Assembly (NCBI GenBank): GCA_902362435.1
Contig: CABIWW010000003.1
Coordinates: 1 to 64,000, forward strand
Length of the DNA: 64,000 bases
Direction of reading: 5' to 3'
Source: Eubacteriaceae bacterium
Lineage (GTDB): Bacteria; Bacillota; Clostridia; Peptostreptococcales; Anaerovoracaceae
A model generated the notes under the pieces. The model was not told the origin of the DNA. It saw nothing but the letters and a program-made list of their open reading frames with translations, and did no database searches. Made by a program: the position numbers and the translations under genes. Shown piece by piece: positions 54,679 to 63,292 of the stretch (positions within the stretch are counted from its first letter, which is position 1; every line of letters starts with the position of its first letter).

Positions 54679-55323
54679 TTACAGAAATCTGAACTGGTCT
54701 TTTTCAAAATCTATGATCTTTTCGCGTTTCATTTTATTCAGCTCGTTCGACAGGGCACTCCTGTTCACGCACAGATACTGGGCCAGCTGTTCGCGGCTCA
54801 TCTTGACGCTGACAGTATCTGTCCCTGATTTTCTGTGAAGTATCTCAAGATACATCAGTATCCTGTTTCTCAGTCCTCTTTCCGCAAGTATTTCGATCTT
54901 GTGCATTTTCCTGATATTGTCGCTTGCCATGTGCTGCATAAGCACATCATATATCTGTCTGCTGAATCTCGAATTGTTGATATTAGTCAGGGAAACGAAC
55001 ACTATCGTGCAGTCCTCATTGCATATGTAATCGATCGGCGCAGTCTTTTTTTTCGACACTGCAGTCTCGATCGCAAATATATTTCCTTCGTCATATACCT
55101 GTATTATATGCAGCTCGCCGTTGGGGTACGCTTTCTCACCTCTGACACTTCCCCTGTCTATTATGCATATCTTGCTCACCTTGTCGCCGACACGGAAAAT
55201 AACGTCATCCTTTTTCATGTTCTGACCTATGACGTTGAGTTCTTCGAATGCATGCATGTAGTCGGTCCTGTTCAGATTATCAAATAATCCGCTCTCAATA
55301 ATTGTACCAAGATATTTCATCAT
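54679..55323 (-). CDS. Crp/Fnr-family transcriptional regulator
   Basis: A 214-residue protein. The cyclic-nucleotide-type beta-barrel covers about 1-120 (VIFRVGDKVSKICIIDRGSV), then the dimer helix and a C-terminal HTH (SREQLAQYLCVNRSALSNEL). It lacks a Cys cluster like that of Fnr, so the effector is unknown. I chose ATG 55323 (MMKYLG) after AGAAGGA; a GTG at 55377 would add 18 residues but has no ribosome site. It lies 210 bp upstream of pyc; a TGTT-N8-AACA palindrome lies upstream of its promoter. Confidence 0.88.
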   Translation of the reverse strand: MMKYLGTIIESGLFDNLNRTDYMHAFEELNVIGQNMKKDDVIFRVGDKVSKICIIDRGSVRGEKAYPNGELHIIQVYDEGNIFAIETAVSKKKTAPIDYICNEDCTIVFVSLTNINNSRFSRQIYDVLMQHMASDNIRKMHKIEILAERGLRNRILMYLEILHRKSGTDTVSVKMSREQLAQYLCVNRSALSNELNKMKREKIIDFEKDQFRFL

Positions 55324-55398
55324 TTCCTTCTGCTTTACAGCCGGTGAGCTGTTTTCCCCCGCTAAAATAGCAGGCACTTCTAACTAATAAACACTTTT

Positions 55399-55427
55399 TC
55401 AATATGCCACACCTGATTTTAACACAA
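55399..55427 (-). promoter_or_regulatory. Promoter of the Crp/Fnr gene
   Basis: On the minus strand TTGTGT (55422-55427), 17 bp, TATTGA (55399-55404). The expected transcript start is near 55392, about 70 nt before the chosen ATG. Confidence 0.45.
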
Positions 55428-55439
55428 ATCCGCCTTTAG

Positions 55440-55459
55440 AATGTTGTTCCGATAACATT
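55440..55459. promoter_or_regulatory. AATGTT-N8-AACATT palindrome, candidate Crp/Fnr site
   Basis: Symmetric arms match the TGT-N-ACA layout of Crp/Fnr binding sites. Its centre is about 57 bp upstream of the predicted transcript start of the Crp/Fnr gene, near a class I activator position. This suggests autoregulation. Confidence 0.45.
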
Positions 55460-55494
55460 TTATTTAGGATTCACCTAAAAAATTTGAAAAACAC

Positions 55495-55529
55495 AAAAGG
55501 CCGCATGACTTGAACAGCCTGCAGCCTTT
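55495..55529 (-). terminator. Terminator of the typA-mscS pair
   Basis: On the minus strand AAAGGCTGCA pairs with TGCGGCCTTT (one mismatch) about 15 bp after the mscS stop, followed by TGTGTTTTTC. Confidence 0.6.
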
Positions 55530-55542
55530 ACTACTGTATACA

Positions 55543-56373
55543 TTATTCCTGTTTAAGCTTCACATCCATGTGCGGATAAGGGATCTCTATCCCGTTTTCA
55601 TCGAATACCCGCTTCACCTCTTCTTCGAGGAAATATTTCACGGTCCAGTAATCCTCGGTCCTGCACCATGCGAACATATCCATTATCACAGAGCTGTCAT
55701 CATGTCTCGACACTCCGATCGTAGCCTTCGGTTCATTCAGTATCATGTCGCTGCTTTCACAGATCTCTCTCAGCAGCTGCTTGGCCAGCGTGATATCGCT
55801 TTCGTAGCTGATTCCGAACTTGCAGTCGACACGCCTTATATCCTCTTTGCTGTGGTTCACCAGTATCGATGTGTTCACCAGACCGTTCGGCACGGTGATC
55901 GTCTTATTGTCATATGTGCGCAGCGTGGTCAGAAAAAGATCTATATCCTTGACCTTGCCTGAAACCGTCCCGATATCTATATAGTCATCGCGGCTGAAGG
56001 GCTTCGTAACGATTATCATCACTCCGCCGGCGATATTGGCAAGGCTGTCTTTCAGCGCCAGTGCTATGGCAGCGCCTGCAGCGCCCAGCACCGCAACTAT
56101 CGTGCTCATCTGCACACCCAGTATGCCGAGACACATCGTCACCAGTATTATCGCGCTGACAGCCTTTATCGCATTGATTATGAACGTGTAAAGCACAACA
56201 TCGAGACTGCTTCGCTTCAGCGCACGTCTCGTGAAGCTCAGTATCAGCTTTATCACGATCAGTCCTATCAGGATCGTGATGATCAGATTCAGCGCCAGCA
56301 TCCCCAGCTCCAGCGGCTTGTCGGATTCGAAAAACTTTTCGATGATCTTCTGCGTCCTTGACAGTTCATCCAT
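55543..56373 (-). CDS. MscS-family mechanosensitive channel
   Basis: A 276-residue small-conductance channel. Three transmembrane helices lie at about 24-48, 65-85 and 88-118; TM3 shows the Gly/Ala-rich pore pattern AVLGAAGAAIALALKDSLANIAGG. The cytoplasmic beta domain carries DYIDIGTVSGKVKDI and TTLRTYDNKTITVPNGLV, both typical. GGAGGAATAGCGT precedes ATG 56373, and the gene starts three bases after the typA stop, so they are co-transcribed. Confidence 0.93.
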   Translation of the reverse strand: MDELSRTQKIIEKFFESDKPLELGMLALNLIITILIGLIVIKLILSFTRRALKRSSLDVVLYTFIINAIKAVSAIILVTMCLGILGVQMSTIVAVLGAAGAAIALALKDSLANIAGGVMIIVTKPFSRDDYIDIGTVSGKVKDIDLFLTTLRTYDNKTITVPNGLVNTSILVNHSKEDIRRVDCKFGISYESDITLAKQLLREICESSDMILNEPKATIGVSRHDDSSVIMDMFAWCRTEDYWTVKYFLEEEVKRVFDENGIEIPYPHMDVKLKQE

Positions 56374-56376
56374 ACG

Positions 56377-58272
56377 CTATTCCTCCGTTTTGATCTTCCT
56401 GCCGAGTCTTCTTCTTTCAAGCTCCTTGAGATATTTCTTCCTGAGTCTGATATCGTCCGGAACGATCTCCACGAGTTCGTCGTCATCTATGAACTCCAGC
56501 GCCTCCTCGAGCGTGAACACCTTTGCTGGCGCCAGCTTGATGTTGTCATCGCTTCCGGCAGCACGCATATTGGTCGCTTTCTTCGCCTTGCACGGATTCA
56601 CGACCATGTCTTCGCTCCTTGCGTTCATTCCGATTATCATGCCTTCATACACTTTTGTTCCCGGCTCGATGAACATCTGGACACGCTCGCTTATATTGAA
56701 GATCGCGTACGGTGTCGCCACGCCTTCTTCCTGCGCGATAGCGACTCCGTTTACCCTGCCCGGGATATCGCCCATGTACTTGTCGAATTTATCGAATCTC
56801 CTCACCATCGTGCCTTCGCCTCTGGTGTCGTTGATGAATTCGCTCCTGTATCCGAGAAGACCTCTTGTCGGCACCAGATACTCAAGTCGTGTGAATCCGT
56901 TCTCGCTCTTCATCTCCTGCATCATTCCCTTTCTCAGGTTCAGCTTGGATATCACGGATCCCGAGTACTCGTCCGGCACCGAAAGCACCACTTCCTCGAT
57001 CGGCTCAAGGATGCCGTTGTTCTCATCGCGGTGCATTATTACCTCCGGTTTGGAAACAGCCAGCTCGTAGCCTTCACGCCTCATATTCTCTATCAGTATG
57101 GAAAGGTGCAGCTCACCTCTTCCCGAGACTTTGAAGCTGTCTGTGGAGTCGGTCTCCTCGACTTTGAGTCCAACGTTGACCTCCAGCTCCTTGTCGAGAC
57201 GTTCTCTTATATGTCTGGACGTCACGAACTTGCCGACTTTTCCCGCAAACGGCGACTTGTTTACCATGAAATACATGGAAAGCGTAGGCTCTTCGATCTC
57301 TATCATATCGAGTGGATCCGGATTTTCCTTATCGCATATCGTCTCGCCTATCGAAATATCGGAGATGCCCGATACTACGACTATGTCACCTGACTCTGCC
57401 TGATCTACAGCCATCCTCTTGAGACCTCTGTACACGAATACCTGGTTTATCTTTCTCTGCTCGATCTGACCGTCGCCCTTGGCTACAGCCACGACGCTTC
57501 CGGCTTTCACTATCCCCTTCGTCACTCTGCCGATACCGAGTCTTCCGATATAATCGTCATATGCGAGCGCCGATATCTGCAGCTGCAGCGGCTCCTCGTT
57601 GCGATCAGGATACGGCTTCACGTGATTGATTATCGTATCGAACAGCGGCGTGATATCGAGACCGTTCATGCCCTTTGCACTCTTCTTTATCTTTGTGTGA
57701 GTGTCATCATTCTCGACATTTATATTTTTGATGTCTTCAGGATCGTATACGACTACACCCTGTCTGGCTATGCCGTAAAGTATCGGAAAGTCAAGCTGCT
57801 CGTCATTTGCATCAAGATCCATGAACAGCTCGTATACTTCATCGACTACTTCATCGATACGTGCGTCTTTCTTGTCGATCTTGTTTATCAGCAGTATCGG
57901 ATTGATACCCTGCTCCAGAGATTTTTTCAGTACGAATCTCGTCTGCGGCATAGGCCCCTCGCTGGAATCGACAAGCAGTATCACTGTATCGACCGTCTTG
58001 ATGATACGCTCGACTTCTGATGAAAAGTCTGCGTGTCCCGGCGTGTCGACGATATTTATCTTTACATCTCCATGCATGACGGAACAGTTTTTGGAATATA
58101 TCGTGATGCCTCTCTCACGTTCTATATCGTCGCTGTCCATCACGCAGTCTACCACCTGCTCGTTGTCGCGAAAGACTCCGCTCTGGTTTAAAAAAGCATC
58201 TACGAGCGTCGATTTACCCGCGTCTACGTGCGCGATAACTGCGATATTGATTATTTTCTGTTTATCTGACAT
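56377..58272 (-). CDS. typA: Ribosome-associated GTPase TypA/BipA
   Basis: A 631-residue translational GTPase with roles in ribosome assembly and stress. G motifs: AHVDAGKST, DTPGHADFSSEVERII, NKIDKKDAR; then EF-G-like domains (GRGELHLSILIENMRREGYE) and the family-specific C-terminus (PTRGLLGYRSEFINDTRGEG). The C-terminal ~20 residues are basic and extend beyond the usual end. AGGGA precedes ATG 58272. Confidence 0.96.
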   Translation of the reverse strand: MSDKQKIINIAVIAHVDAGKSTLVDAFLNQSGVFRDNEQVVDCVMDSDDIERERGITIYSKNCSVMHGDVKINIVDTPGHADFSSEVERIIKTVDTVILLVDSSEGPMPQTRFVLKKSLEQGINPILLINKIDKKDARIDEVVDEVYELFMDLDANDEQLDFPILYGIARQGVVVYDPEDIKNINVENDDTHTKIKKSAKGMNGLDITPLFDTIINHVKPYPDRNEEPLQLQISALAYDDYIGRLGIGRVTKGIVKAGSVVAVAKGDGQIEQRKINQVFVYRGLKRMAVDQAESGDIVVVSGISDISIGETICDKENPDPLDMIEIEEPTLSMYFMVNKSPFAGKVGKFVTSRHIRERLDKELEVNVGLKVEETDSTDSFKVSGRGELHLSILIENMRREGYELAVSKPEVIMHRDENNGILEPIEEVVLSVPDEYSGSVISKLNLRKGMMQEMKSENGFTRLEYLVPTRGLLGYRSEFINDTRGEGTMVRRFDKFDKYMGDIPGRVNGVAIAQEEGVATPYAIFNISERVQMFIEPGTKVYEGMIIGMNARSEDMVVNPCKAKKATNMRAAGSDDNIKLAPAKVFTLEEALEFIDDDELVEIVPDDIRLRKKYLKELERRRLGRKIKTEE

Positions 58273-58452
58273 ATTATTTGTCCCTGCTTTCTGAATTGCG
58301 TTTTGTACAATATTATATTGTAAATCAATTACGCTTCTGTGTCAAAAAATAATTGATACGCATATGATGGAGTAACTGCGGCTGCAGCCGCTGCGATACA
58401 GCAGCCTGACTGCGCGACCGCTGCAATACTTTACATGAAAAGGAGACACAAA

Positions 58453-59001
58453 ATGCCTGATCTATTTCTGAGCCCGTCTGTCCAGCAGTACAACCCTTAC
58501 ATCAACGGACTGGGCAGCGAGGAATACTACATGAACCTCATCGCCGACGCCATGGAGCCTTACCTGGATGCATCCGGCATAACTTACACGCGCAACGACC
58601 CGGACGATACGCTTTCTCAGGCGATAGCGCTTTCAAATGCCGGCAGTTACGACTTTCACCTGGCTCTCCACTCGAACGCCTCTCCTGCAAATATCGCAGG
58701 TCAGCTGCGAGGGCCGGACATCTACTATTACGCGACAAGCAGCGAAGGCAAGCGTGCCGCCGGGATCTTCAGCGACAACCTGAAGGTGATATATCCCGAT
58801 CCGGATCTCGTGAACATCGTTCCGAACACATCTCTTGCCGAACTGAGACTGACAAGAGCGCCTTCGAACCTGATCGAGCTGGCATATCACGACAATCTCG
58901 AGGATGCGCTGTGGATAGTGAACAACATCGATCTGATCGCACGCACGCTCGTCCTGTCGTTAACGGAATATTTTGAAATCCCGTTCAATTACCCTTATTA
59001 G
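58453..59001 (+). CDS. N-acetylmuramoyl-L-alanine amidase-like protein lacking the first zinc His
   Basis: A 182-residue amidase_3-type protein without signal peptide. The start MPDLFLSPSVQQYNPYINGL aligns with the family's first strand, where other members have a DPGHGG zinc loop, but no His is there. The second ligand Glu (GSEEYYMNLIADAM), third ligand His (FHLALHSNA) and catalytic Glu (NLIELAYHDN) remain. AAAAGGAGACACAAA precedes ATG 58453. A cytoplasmic or spore location is likely given no export signal. A GCGGCTGCAGCCGC palindrome lies at 58378-58391 upstream. Confidence 0.78.
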   Translation: MPDLFLSPSVQQYNPYINGLGSEEYYMNLIADAMEPYLDASGITYTRNDPDDTLSQAIALSNAGSYDFHLALHSNASPANIAGQLRGPDIYYYATSSEGKRAAGIFSDNLKVIYPDPDLVNIVPNTSLAELRLTRAPSNLIELAYHDNLEDALWIVNNIDLIARTLVLSLTEYFEIPFNYPY

Positions 59002-59062
59002 CTTCCACCGGACCGTCTTCTGTGATAATATATAAGTTCAGGACAAAAGGAAGGCGGTTACC

Positions 59063-60229
59063 ATGGAAAAGATACTTCAGGTGCTGTGCACAGCCATAGA
59101 CAGCGGCCGTCTGGTAAAGATAATCTTTGCCGGAAAAAGAAAGAAATCGATCGAATACAAAAAAATAACACTCAGGCCTGTGACGATAAAAGGTGAATAC
59201 ATGTTCCAGGCCGAATTTCATTACGATAAAAAGGTCACACACGAAAACATACCGTACTACGAGGCTGTCAGCTTCGCAGAACGCACTGTCGCGGAAGATT
59301 TCAAACAGGTGAACATACTGACCGAGAGCGAAGACATACAGATCCTGGCATCAAAACCGGACAGACCCAAGATCACCAGACATGCTGCTTCGCGCAGTGC
59401 CGGAGAGCTTTCGCACGACCGCAGAAAACAGTACATCCTCGAGGACGGCGTACCGTGCGACTTTCTGATAGAGCTCGGCGTGATGTCGCCCGAGGGCAGA
59501 GTCTTCAAAAATCACTATTCTAAATTCAGACAGATCAACAGGTATCTCGAGATCGCAGACAGCTGTTTCGAATATCTGCCGGACAGCGGCAGACTTCGGA
59601 TCATAGACTTCGGATGCGGCAAAAGCTATCTGACCTTCGCGCTCTACCACTACCTCAGGCTCGTAAAGCAGCGCGACGTCGAGATCATCGGACTCGACCT
59701 GAAAAAAGACGTTATCGACTTCTGCAGCAGGACAGCCCGGAAGCTCGGCTACGACGAGCTGAAATTCCTTACCGGCGATATCGCCGACTATGAAAGCGAC
59801 GGCGCCGACATGGTCGTGACACTGCACGCATGCGATACAGCTACGGATTTTGCACTCATCAACGCTGTAAAGTGGCACAGCCGCGTGATCTTGTCGGTAC
59901 CATGCTGCCAGCACGAGCTGTTCTCGCAGATAAAAAGCGAGGTCGACGAGCCGATGCTGAAACACGGAATCATAAAGGACAAGTTCACCGAACTGCTGAC
60001 TGATGGGCTCAGAGGACTGAAGCTCGAAGCTGCCGGTTATGAAGTCGCTATGACAGAATTCACATCGCTGGAGCACACCGCAAAGAACATCATGATAAAG
60101 GCCGTGATGCCGGACAGGCCCGATCGCGCCGCAATGAAAAAAGCAGATGATGAATACCGCGCGCTCAAAGATTTTTACCATGTATCGCCGACGATAGACA
60201 TGCTCGACACGGGCAGCACCGGACGATAG
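59063..60229 (+). CDS. Class I SAM-dependent methyltransferase (Methyltransf_32-like)
   Basis: A 388-residue protein. The N-terminal ~150 residues are a beta-rich region of unknown role (ITLRPVTIKGEYMFQAEFHY). The SAM domain has motif I RIIDFGCGKSYLTFALYHYL, then IIGLDLKKDVIDFCSRTARK, MVVTLHACDTATDFAL and SVPCCQHEL. The HACDTATD and PCCQ signatures are those of the GSTCD/PF13679 group, whose targets are unsettled and may be RNA or protein. AAGGAAGGCGGTTACC precedes ATG 59063. Confidence 0.85.
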   Translation: MEKILQVLCTAIDSGRLVKIIFAGKRKKSIEYKKITLRPVTIKGEYMFQAEFHYDKKVTHENIPYYEAVSFAERTVAEDFKQVNILTESEDIQILASKPDRPKITRHAASRSAGELSHDRRKQYILEDGVPCDFLIELGVMSPEGRVFKNHYSKFRQINRYLEIADSCFEYLPDSGRLRIIDFGCGKSYLTFALYHYLRLVKQRDVEIIGLDLKKDVIDFCSRTARKLGYDELKFLTGDIADYESDGADMVVTLHACDTATDFALINAVKWHSRVILSVPCCQHELFSQIKSEVDEPMLKHGIIKDKFTELLTDGLRGLKLEAAGYEVAMTEFTSLEHTAKNIMIKAVMPDRPDRAAMKKADDEYRALKDFYHVSPTIDMLDTGSTGR

Positions 60230-60251
60230 ACAGAAAACGAAAGGACACTCA

Positions 60252-60962
60252 ATGCATTTCAGAAAAGGTTTGGAAGACGGGATCCCTGTAGCTTTAGGCT
60301 ACTTCTCCGTATCTATCGCATTCGGCCTGATGGCCGTGCAGAGCGGCTTTACATGGATAGAGGCCGTGCTCATATCATTCACGAATCTCACCTCTGCCGG
60401 TCAGTTCGCAGGAGTCACTGTGATGGCAGGCATGGGCACATACATAGAAATGGCGGTCACACAGGTCGTGATAAATTCCAGATACGCACTGATGGGGATC
60501 GCGCTTTCACAAAAAACGGACAGCAGATTCAAAGGGATATGGAGACTGATATTCGGTTTTGCGATCACCGATGAAATATTCGCAGTAGCGATCGGTCAGG
60601 ACGGGAATGTCAGCAGACGATATTTTGCCGGTCTGGCATTTCTCCCTATAATCGGATGGTCCGCCGGCACTCTCTGCGGAGCCGTGCTCGGAAACATCAT
60701 GCCTGAGATCGTCACAAACGCGCTTGGCGTGGCGCTGTACGGCATGTTCATCGCAGTAGTTGTACCAAAGGCAAGAGAAAATGTACACGTGCTCATCGTC
60801 GTACTTATCGCGGTCGCGATAAGCTCGATACTGTTTTATGTGCCTGTATTTTCGATCATATCATCGGGATTTGCTATCATAATCTGTGCCGTCGCCGCTT
60901 CTATCGCCGGCGCGCTGCTGTTCCCTGTAAATGAAGATGATGACGAAGAGGAGGTGCTGTAA
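60252..60962 (+). CDS. azlC: AzlC-family branched-chain amino acid exporter, large subunit
   Basis: A 236-residue membrane protein with about six to seven helices. The N-terminal family motif is GLEDGIPVALGYFSVSIAFG, followed by TNLTSAGQFAGVTVM and YALMGIALSQK. With AzlD it forms an efflux pair for branched-chain amino acids or analogues. AAAGGACACTCA precedes ATG 60252; its TAA overlaps the azlD ATG by one base. Confidence 0.93.
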   Translation: MHFRKGLEDGIPVALGYFSVSIAFGLMAVQSGFTWIEAVLISFTNLTSAGQFAGVTVMAGMGTYIEMAVTQVVINSRYALMGIALSQKTDSRFKGIWRLIFGFAITDEIFAVAIGQDGNVSRRYFAGLAFLPIIGWSAGTLCGAVLGNIMPEIVTNALGVALYGMFIAVVVPKARENVHVLIVVLIAVAISSILFYVPVFSIISSGFAIIICAVAASIAGALLFPVNEDDDEEEVL

Positions 60963-61282
60963 TGGATTTCATGAAATTCCTGCCATATCTGCTGGTGATG
61001 GCCGGCGTCACTTACCTCGTGAGAGTCGTGCCTTTCATACTGATAAACAAAAAAATAGAGAACCGGTTCATAAACTCGTTTCTCTATTATATACCTTATA
61101 CTGTGCTCGCTGCGATGACATTCCCTGCGATCCTCTACGCCACCGGCAATATAGTATCGGCTGTCGCCGGACTGCTCGTTGCGATCGTGATATCGTTCAG
61201 GGGACGCAGCCTGATAATCGTCGCTGTCGGCGCATGCGCTGCAGTCTTCATCACAGAGGCCATACTCACACTGTGCCTGTAG
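60962..61282 (+). CDS. azlD: AzlD-family transporter subunit
   Basis: A 106-residue partner of AzlC with four hydrophobic helices. The family pattern TYLVRVVPFILINKKIENRF and LYYIPYTVLAAMTFPAILYA is visible. TAATG overlap with azlC shows translational coupling, with GAGGAGG just upstream in azlC. It ends ten bases before the convergent ung stop. Confidence 0.92.
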   Translation: MDFMKFLPYLLVMAGVTYLVRVVPFILINKKIENRFINSFLYYIPYTVLAAMTFPAILYATGNIVSAVAGLLVAIVISFRGRSLIIVAVGACAAVFITEAILTLCL

Positions 61283-61292
61283 ACTTTGCAGC

Positions 61293-61964
61293 CTATTCAG
61301 GTATGCGCCAGTCTATCGGCCCCTGTCCGTTTTTCTCAAGGAACTCATTGGCTCTCGAAAAATACCTGCCCCCGAAAAATCCGTTGTATGCCGAGAATGG
61401 ACTCGGATGCGCCCCTTTGAGGATGCAGTGTTTCGGATTCGTTATGAGAGCTTCTTTGTTCTTCGCGTTCCTTCCCCAGAGTATGAATACCATCGGCTCC
61501 TCTCTCTGATTGAGGAGCTCTATCACTCTGTCCGTAAAGATCTCCCAGCCTCTGCCTGCATGCGAATTCGCACTGCTGCGCCTTACGGTCAGCACTGTAT
61601 TGAGCAGCATCACACCGTTTTTCGCCCAGCTTTCGAGGTTGCCGTGCGATGGCGGTTCTATCCCCAGATCTTCCTGAAGTTCCTTGAAAATATTTACGAG
61701 CGAAGGCGGTTTTGCAACTCCTTTCTTTACCGAAAAGCAAAGCCCGTGTGCCTGTCCCGGCTGGTGATACGGATCCTGTCCCAGAATCACTGCCTTGACT
61801 TTCTCGTATGGTGTGAACTTCAGCGCGTTGAAAATGTCGTACATATCAGGGTATATCACCCTGCTGCCGTACTCCGCTTTCAGAAATTCTCTGAGCTTCA
61901 AATAATAATCTTTTTCAAATTCTCCCTTTAGGACTTCGTCCCAGCTGTTTCCTATATTGACCAT
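61293..61964 (-). CDS. ung: Uracil-DNA glycosylase, family 1
   Basis: It removes uracil from DNA. The 223 residues have the catalytic GQDPYHQPGQAHGLCFSV, PPSLVNIFKEL, VMLLNTVLTVR and the C-terminal HPSPFSAYNGFFG. ATG 61964 (MVNIGNSW) is the family start; there is no ribosome site upstream, but a full promoter lies just before, so the transcript is probably leaderless. Confidence 0.95.
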   Translation of the reverse strand: MVNIGNSWDEVLKGEFEKDYYLKLREFLKAEYGSRVIYPDMYDIFNALKFTPYEKVKAVILGQDPYHQPGQAHGLCFSVKKGVAKPPSLVNIFKELQEDLGIEPPSHGNLESWAKNGVMLLNTVLTVRRSSANSHAGRGWEIFTDRVIELLNQREEPMVFILWGRNAKNKEALITNPKHCILKGAHPSPFSAYNGFFGGRYFSRANEFLEKNGQGPIDWRIPE

Positions 61965-61970
61965 GATTTT

Positions 61971-61999
61971 ATTATATTGATTTTTACAGGCTGCCGCAA
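61971..61999 (-). promoter_or_regulatory. Promoter of ung, predicted leaderless start
   Basis: On the minus strand TTGCGG (61994-61999), 17 bp, TATAAT (61971-61976), then six bases AAAATC and ATG. Transcription should begin at or within a base or two of the ATG. Confidence 0.7.
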
Positions 62000-62050
62000 G
62001 AGATAATGTGACATGATGCAAAAAACCGCACATATCAATGCAATGTATAA

Positions 62051-62088
62051 AAGCTTGCCAGTACACCATAATAGGTGTTAGCAAGCTT
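62051..62088. terminator. Terminator downstream of the lipoprotein gene
   Basis: AAGCTTGC (62051-62058) pairs with GCAAGCTT (62081-62088), with ACACC/GGTGT nested. The minus strand continues TTTTATAC, suiting termination of the lipoprotein gene at 62135; the plus strand is also T-rich. Confidence 0.7.
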
Positions 62089-62134
62089 TATTATTTACAC
62101 ATTTCAAAGATATGAATATAATCCATGAAATAAA

Positions 62135-62695
62135 TTAATTCTTCTGGAATGTAATGACTTGATCAATTTCATTATCTTCGTACTGCAAAGAACTATCCTC
62201 CATCAGATATAAAATTCTTTCTTCTCCATTTTCATTCGACATCGTAACGATCATCTGCTCATTATCAACAGCATACGTACCGTTTTCTATTCCATTTTCA
62301 GAAGAAATATCATTAACCACATACTGCATAATAAGGTCCACCAGATTTTCCGTACTGAATCCCACTATTGCACTTACATATGGTTCTACACATTTTCCTA
62401 CCGCTGCTGCAAATTCACCTATATCAATTCTATAGATATATGTACCATTTTCGTAAAAAGAAACACTCACATCACAATACTCGGGTTCCGGAAATATATT
62501 TACCCCTAATTCAGATTCCAGTTCTTTGTACATTATATCTGCAACATCCACCTGTCCACTCCATTCTCCCAGCACATAATTGGACAAAGGCTCTTTTCCA
62601 TTATCAATTCCAACACTATTACTACTGCAGCTGCCTAAACAGAATATGATCATTAACAACAATATTGCATAAACACAGCGTTTTATTTTATTCAT
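62135..62695 (-). CDS. Lipoprotein of unknown function
   Basis: A 186-residue protein with a type II signal peptide (MNKIKRCVYAILLLMIIFCL, then GSC; lipidation at Cys 23). The mature part is acidic and may be a beta-sandwich, with LGEWSGQVDVADIMYKELES and repeated short strands (VSVSFYENGTYIYRI, MIVTMSNENGEERILYL) like DUF4923/lipocalin-type secreted proteins. It follows the membrane protein gene by 17 bp on the minus strand, in an AT-rich stretch. Confidence 0.72.
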   Translation of the reverse strand: MNKIKRCVYAILLLMIIFCLGSCSSNSVGIDNGKEPLSNYVLGEWSGQVDVADIMYKELESELGVNIFPEPEYCDVSVSFYENGTYIYRIDIGEFAAAVGKCVEPYVSAIVGFSTENLVDLIMQYVVNDISSENGIENGTYAVDNEQMIVTMSNENGEERILYLMEDSSLQYEDNEIDQVITFQKN

Positions 62696-62712
62696 AACTT
62701 TTTACATTTTCC

Positions 62713-63159
62713 TCATTCGCGATGGCTTACCTGCTTTTTTGCAATAAATCCTCCTGCTGCCGCCACTGCAAAAGCCAGCAGCATGATCCACCATCCTGAG
62801 CCAAACTGTAAAAATCCCATTACAATAGAACTTCCTACTGTTCCATTCAAATAATGCTTTATTACCATTTCCGGTAAAAATCGAGCCAGAAGCGTTAAAA
62901 GCAGCCCTGCTAAAGCAAAAGCTATTACATACTCCTCATTTAAAACTATGACAGCGATTGCCATAATCAGCGCAAATAAAAGCAATATAACATATGCCAT
63001 GAGTTCCGGTGAACTTACATTCACATCATTCATTCCAAAAAATATATCTACTATAGATATCTGATAATAATCTTCAACAATAAATGGCAAAAACATTGCG
63101 ATGATTGCCAACAATCCACAACCCTTTATACCAATTTCTCTGTAACTTAAATACTTCAT
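62713..63159 (-). CDS. Membrane protein with about four helices
   Basis: A 148-residue protein of unknown function. Hydrophobic segments lie at about 12-28, 50-70, 74-96 and 115-135. ATG 63159 (MKYLSYREIG) follows AGGAGAAGAAAA; a longer frame to 63243 would cross the promoter. It forms a short operon with the lipoprotein gene and diverges from an XRE regulator. Confidence 0.7.
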   Translation of the reverse strand: MKYLSYREIGIKGCGLLAIIAMFLPFIVEDYYQISIVDIFFGMNDVNVSSPELMAYVILLLFALIMAIAVIVLNEEYVIAFALAGLLLTLLARFLPEMVIKHYLNGTVGSSIVMGFLQFGSGWWIMLLAFAVAAAGGFIAKKQVSHRE

Positions 63160-63187
63160 TTTTCTTCTCCTGTCATTTATTTTCATG

Positions 63188-63243
63188 CTACCATTTGGTC
63201 TCTTTTCTGCATCATTATACCACCAAATGATAGCATTAGTCAA
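63188..63243 (-). promoter_or_regulatory. Promoter and paired CTAnCATTTGG operators upstream of the membrane protein
   Basis: On the minus strand TTGACT (63238-63243), 18 bp, TATAAT (63214-63219). The inverted motif CTACCATTTGG (63188-63198) and CCAAATGATAG (in the spacer) bracket the -10 box; the arms match at 10 of 11 positions. The arrangement suits repression by the adjacent XRE protein. Confidence 0.6.
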
Positions 63244-63292
63244 TGAACAATCATCTGTTTATAGAGTATTTAACATAAAAGAATGGAGTGCC

